NCBI GenBank assembly: GCA_005884855.1
Contig: VAZS01000176.1
Location: forward strand, 1-8,737
Reading direction: 5' to 3'
DNA from: Alphaproteobacteria bacterium
Lineage (GTDB): Bacteria > Pseudomonadota > Alphaproteobacteria > Rhizobiales > Xanthobacteraceae
Length of the DNA: 8,737 nucleotides
Below, piece by piece: positions 7,411 through 8,737 of this stretch. Both the position numbers and the translations under genes were made by a program. A model generated the notes under the pieces. That model did not search any database. It was not told where the DNA came from and saw only the letters and a list, made by a program, of their open reading frames with translations. Numbering within the stretch: position 1 is the stretch's first letter; every line of letters begins with the position of its first letter.

Positions 7411-7651
7411 CGGATTGCTCCTCGTTGGAGATACAAACCCGCGCCCATTGAGACGCGGGCCTCTATCAGAGTGGCAACAAAGTTCACAGCGTACGATAAG
7501 TTCCAAGCCTCTCGCCCGTTGTTGGCAAATATGCGGCTCGACTCAGAGCGATCTGATCACAAACGCATGAGGGTTAGCGGTGCGGTGTAGTGGTACGCCG
7601 CAATCGCCGAGGATTGATCCGTCTACGTCCTTGTTGCGGTACCAAAGTCAG

Positions 7652-7693
7652 ACGTGGATGGCCGGGACAAGCCCGGACAAGCTTGGCCATGAC
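7652..7693. repeat. REP-like palindromic element
   Basis: The segment around TGGATGGCCGGGACAAGCCC (from 7656) has an outer dyad ATGGCC (7658-7663) with GGCCAT (7685-7690) and an inner dyad CCGGG (7662-7666) with CCCGG (7672-7676). I recall the string ATGGCCGGGACAAGCCCGGCCATGAC as a very abundant intergenic palindrome in Bradyrhizobium and relatives. This copy carries about nine extra bases (ACAAGCTTG region, 7677-7685) that spoil a simple hairpin. Assignment is by memory of the motif. Confidence 0.65.
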
Positions 7694-7729
7694 GAGTCGA
7701 AATCAAATCGTCAGGTGCCATTTAATGCT

Positions 7730-7746
7730 CCGAAGCAGCGCTTCGG
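7730..7746 (-). terminator. Candidate lexA terminator hairpin
   Basis: CCGAAGC-AGC-GCTTCGG forms a 7-bp stem with a three-base loop beginning 11 bases after the lexA stop codon (7758-7760) in the direction of transcription. It is followed by AGCATTAAAT rather than a clean U-run, so efficiency is uncertain. Confidence 0.45.
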
Positions 7747-7757
7747 GCGAACATAAA

Positions 7758-8459
7758 TCAGTACTTCCGATACAGGCCGATCAGCTTGCCCTGAATCTTT
7801 ACCCGGTTGGGCGGCAGGATGCGGACTTCATAAGAAGTGTTTGCCGGTTCCAGCGCAATGGAGGCGCCGCGGCGGCGGAAGCGCTTCAGCGTTGCTTCCT
7901 CCTCGTCGATCAGCGCCACGACGATGTCGCCGGTCTCGGCCGTCTCGTTCCGCTGGATCAGCGCCATGTCGCCGTCAAGAATGCCGGCATCCACCATGGA
8001 GTCGCCGCGGACTTCCAGCGCATAATGTTCGCCGGAGCCCAGCATGTCCGGCGGGACGCTGATGGTGTGGCTGCGGGTCTGCAGCGCTTCGATCGGCGTG
8101 CCGGCCGCAATCCGGCCCATCACCGGCACCGCAACCGGCCGGCTGCTGTCGTCCTCACCACCCCCGCTGGAGGTGCGAACCCTGCCTAGGGTGCCTTCGA
8201 TGACACTAGGGGTGAAGCCGCGGCGGCCATTGCCGCTTCCCGACAACTCCGGCAGCTTGATCACCTCGATGGCGCGGGCTCGATTGGGTAACCGGCGGAT
8301 GAAGCCGCGCTCTTCCAGCGCGGTGATCAGCCGATGGATGCCGGACTTGGAGCGCAGATCCAGCGCGTCTTTCATCTCGTCGAACGAGGGCGGAACGCCG
8401 GATTCCTTCAGGCGTTCGCTGATGAATCGCAGAAGTTCGTATTGTTTGCGTGTGAGCAT
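7758..8459 (-). CDS. lexA: LexA, SOS-response repressor
   Basis: Dimeric repressor that binds SOS operators and cleaves itself when RecA is activated by single-stranded DNA. The 233-residue protein has an N-terminal winged helix-turn-helix ([13 protein letters not shown], then [20 protein letters not shown] at 24-43, the recognition helix region), a variable Gly/Ser-rich linker (about 72-106), and the S24 peptidase-like domain. The cleavage site is Ala119-Gly120 in [11 protein letters not shown], the nucleophile Ser154 in RGDSM, and the general base Lys192 in EEATLKRF. The ending [11 protein letters not shown] is typical of alphaproteobacterial LexA. All key residues are present. The ATG at 8459 is used; a TTG three codons upstream is disfavoured, and GGGGA lies 9 bases before the ATG. 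Autoregulation is expected through the GTTC-N7-GTTC operator at 8676-8690, although that implies a leader of about 200 bases. Confidence 0.97.
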   Translation of the reverse strand: MLTRKQYELLRFISERLKESGVPPSFDEMKDALDLRSKSGIHRLITALEERGFIRRLPNRARAIEVIKLPELSGSGNGRRGFTPSVIEGTLGRVRTSSGGGEDDSSRPVAVPVMGRIAAGTPIEALQTRSHTISVPPDMLGSGEHYALEVRGDSMVDAGILDGDMALIQRNETAETGDIVVALIDEEEATLKRFRRRGASIALEPANTSYEVRILPPNRVKIQGKLIGLYRKY

Positions 8460-8514
8460 CTCGACCAATCCCCAAGTTGATAGTGCCGTGTAATCCGAGA
8501 CCTGATTTCGACTT

Positions 8515-8603
8515 AGAAGTCACAAGCCGAAGTCAGAAGTCAGAAGCCGAAGTCAGAAAGCCGAAAACCAAACTCAGAAACCCCGAAGTGAGAAACCAAA
8601 CCC
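8515..8603. repeat. Purine-rich tandem repeats in the lexA leader
   Basis: Two 20-bp units differing at one base lie back to back: AGAAGTCACAAGCCGAAGTC (8515-8534) and AGAAGTCAGAAGCCGAAGTC (8535-8554). Decayed units beginning AGAAA follow at 8555-8575, 8576-8590 and 8591-8603. The plus strand is strongly purine-biased, so the lexA-sense RNA would carry a long pyrimidine tract. There is no coding sense in any frame; similar simple repeats give spurious proteins in databases. Confidence 0.8.
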
Positions 8604-8668
8604 GGGGTGCAGCGATCACGACGCTCCCGTTTGTGGACACCAGTATTCGAAACAAATCATGAACATAC

Positions 8669-8695
8669 ACTATATGTTCCATATGTGTTCCGCAA
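8669..8695 (-). promoter_or_regulatory. Candidate lexA promoter
   Basis: Reading the minus strand, TTGCGG (8690-8695) and TATAGT (8669-8674) are separated by 15 bases, a short but usable spacer. The SOS operator occupies exactly this spacer, the classic position for repression. Transcription would start near 8662, about 200 bases before the lexA ATG. The -35 match is partial, so an additional promoter nearer the gene cannot be excluded. Confidence 0.5.
8676..8690. promoter_or_regulatory. LexA operator (alphaproteobacterial SOS box)
   Basis: GTTC-CATATGT-GTTC is a perfect direct repeat GTTC-N7-GTTC, equivalent to GAAC-N7-GAAC on the other strand, the established LexA target in alphaproteobacteria. 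A further GAAC at 8661-8664 is in inverted orientation. Given the lexA gene downstream, autoregulation is the simplest reading; a divergent SOS gene beyond the right edge is possible as well. Confidence 0.85.
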
Positions 8696-8737
8696 CCACT
8701 TAATTTCGCGTCAACGAGCTTGGATTTCTCAGGATGG

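Larger units (their letters stand above)
7411..7757. other. Gene-free stretch between lexA and the MCDYSLH gene
   Basis: No open frame here looks like a protein on either strand. It contains a leader stem-loop CCCGCG/CGCGGG (7438-7443 with 7454-7459, 10-base loop) upstream of the MCDYSLH gene, a REP-like palindrome (7652-7693) and the hairpin after lexA (7730-7746). A minus-strand promoter for the MCDYSLH gene is expected here, but I could not find a convincing -35/-10 pair. The translated frames through the REP-like part give the G-x-P-G-x-A-R-T-S-L-A-M-T type string that is typical of spurious ORFs in this family. Confidence 0.6.

Noticed and set aside
7461..7505. Possible EcfG-type promoter (GGAAC ... 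GTT) before the MCDYSLH gene
   Set aside because: The spacing between GGAAC and GTT is about 21 bases, not the 16-17 expected for rhizobial EcfG promoters.
6910..7590. 226-residue plus-strand frame
   Set aside because: Opposite the MCDYSLH gene, which has a strong ribosome site and family resemblance; no support for the plus strand.
8515..8603. CRISPR-like array
   Set aside because: Units are contiguous with no unique spacers and decay quickly; this is a simple tandem repeat.
8536..8685. Minus-strand frame MEHIVYVHDLFRILV and onward
   Set aside because: It starts inside the LexA operator and runs into the tandem repeats; its tail resembles spurious translations of simple repeats.

Overview
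The window looks like a chromosomal core segment of an alphaproteobacterium, most likely family Nitrobacteraceae (Bradyrhizobium, Nitrobacter, Rhodopseudomonas, Afipia). The assignment rests on remembered protein resemblance (citrate synthase, GltX, an alpha-type ComEC, LexA, a small family starting MCDYSLH, a secreted protein ending in a YACGLYGYC-like tail), high GC, an alphaproteobacterial LexA operator of the form GTTC-N7-GTTC, and a GC-rich REP-like palindrome typical of this family. No database search was possible.

Layout from left to right: the first 232 codons of gltA (citrate synthase, minus strand, cut by the window edge); gltX (glutamyl-tRNA synthetase, minus); glnS (glutaminyl-tRNA synthetase, plus), divergent from gltX across 136 bp; a small secreted Tyr/Gly-rich protein (minus), convergent with glnS; comEC (DNA-uptake channel family, plus); a probable 73-residue helical protein (minus), convergent with comEC; a 139-residue conserved protein of unknown function (minus); a 347-bp gene-free stretch with a REP-like palindrome and a hairpin after lexA; lexA (SOS repressor, minus); and a 278-bp upstream region with purine-rich tandem repeats and an SOS operator inside a candidate promoter.

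Functionally this is mainly housekeeping: TCA cycle entry, aminoacylation of the tRNAs for Glu and Gln, DNA uptake and SOS control. A strain with its own GlnRS does not need GatCAB to make Gln-tRNA(Gln), which matters for reading the most unusual feature here. gltX is fully open and keeps its HIGH and KLSKR signatures, but appears to lack about 42 residues in-frame right after the first part of the catalytic domain. That suggests an inactive or remodelled enzyme, a second gltX elsewhere, or an assembly error.

I see no defence system, CRISPR array, prophage, insertion sequence, tRNA or rRNA gene. Apart from gltX, the points of interest are small: a UUCG-loop hairpin over the start of the 73-residue gene, a dyad between gltX and glnS, repeats in the lexA leader, and two genes of unknown function between comEC and lexA.
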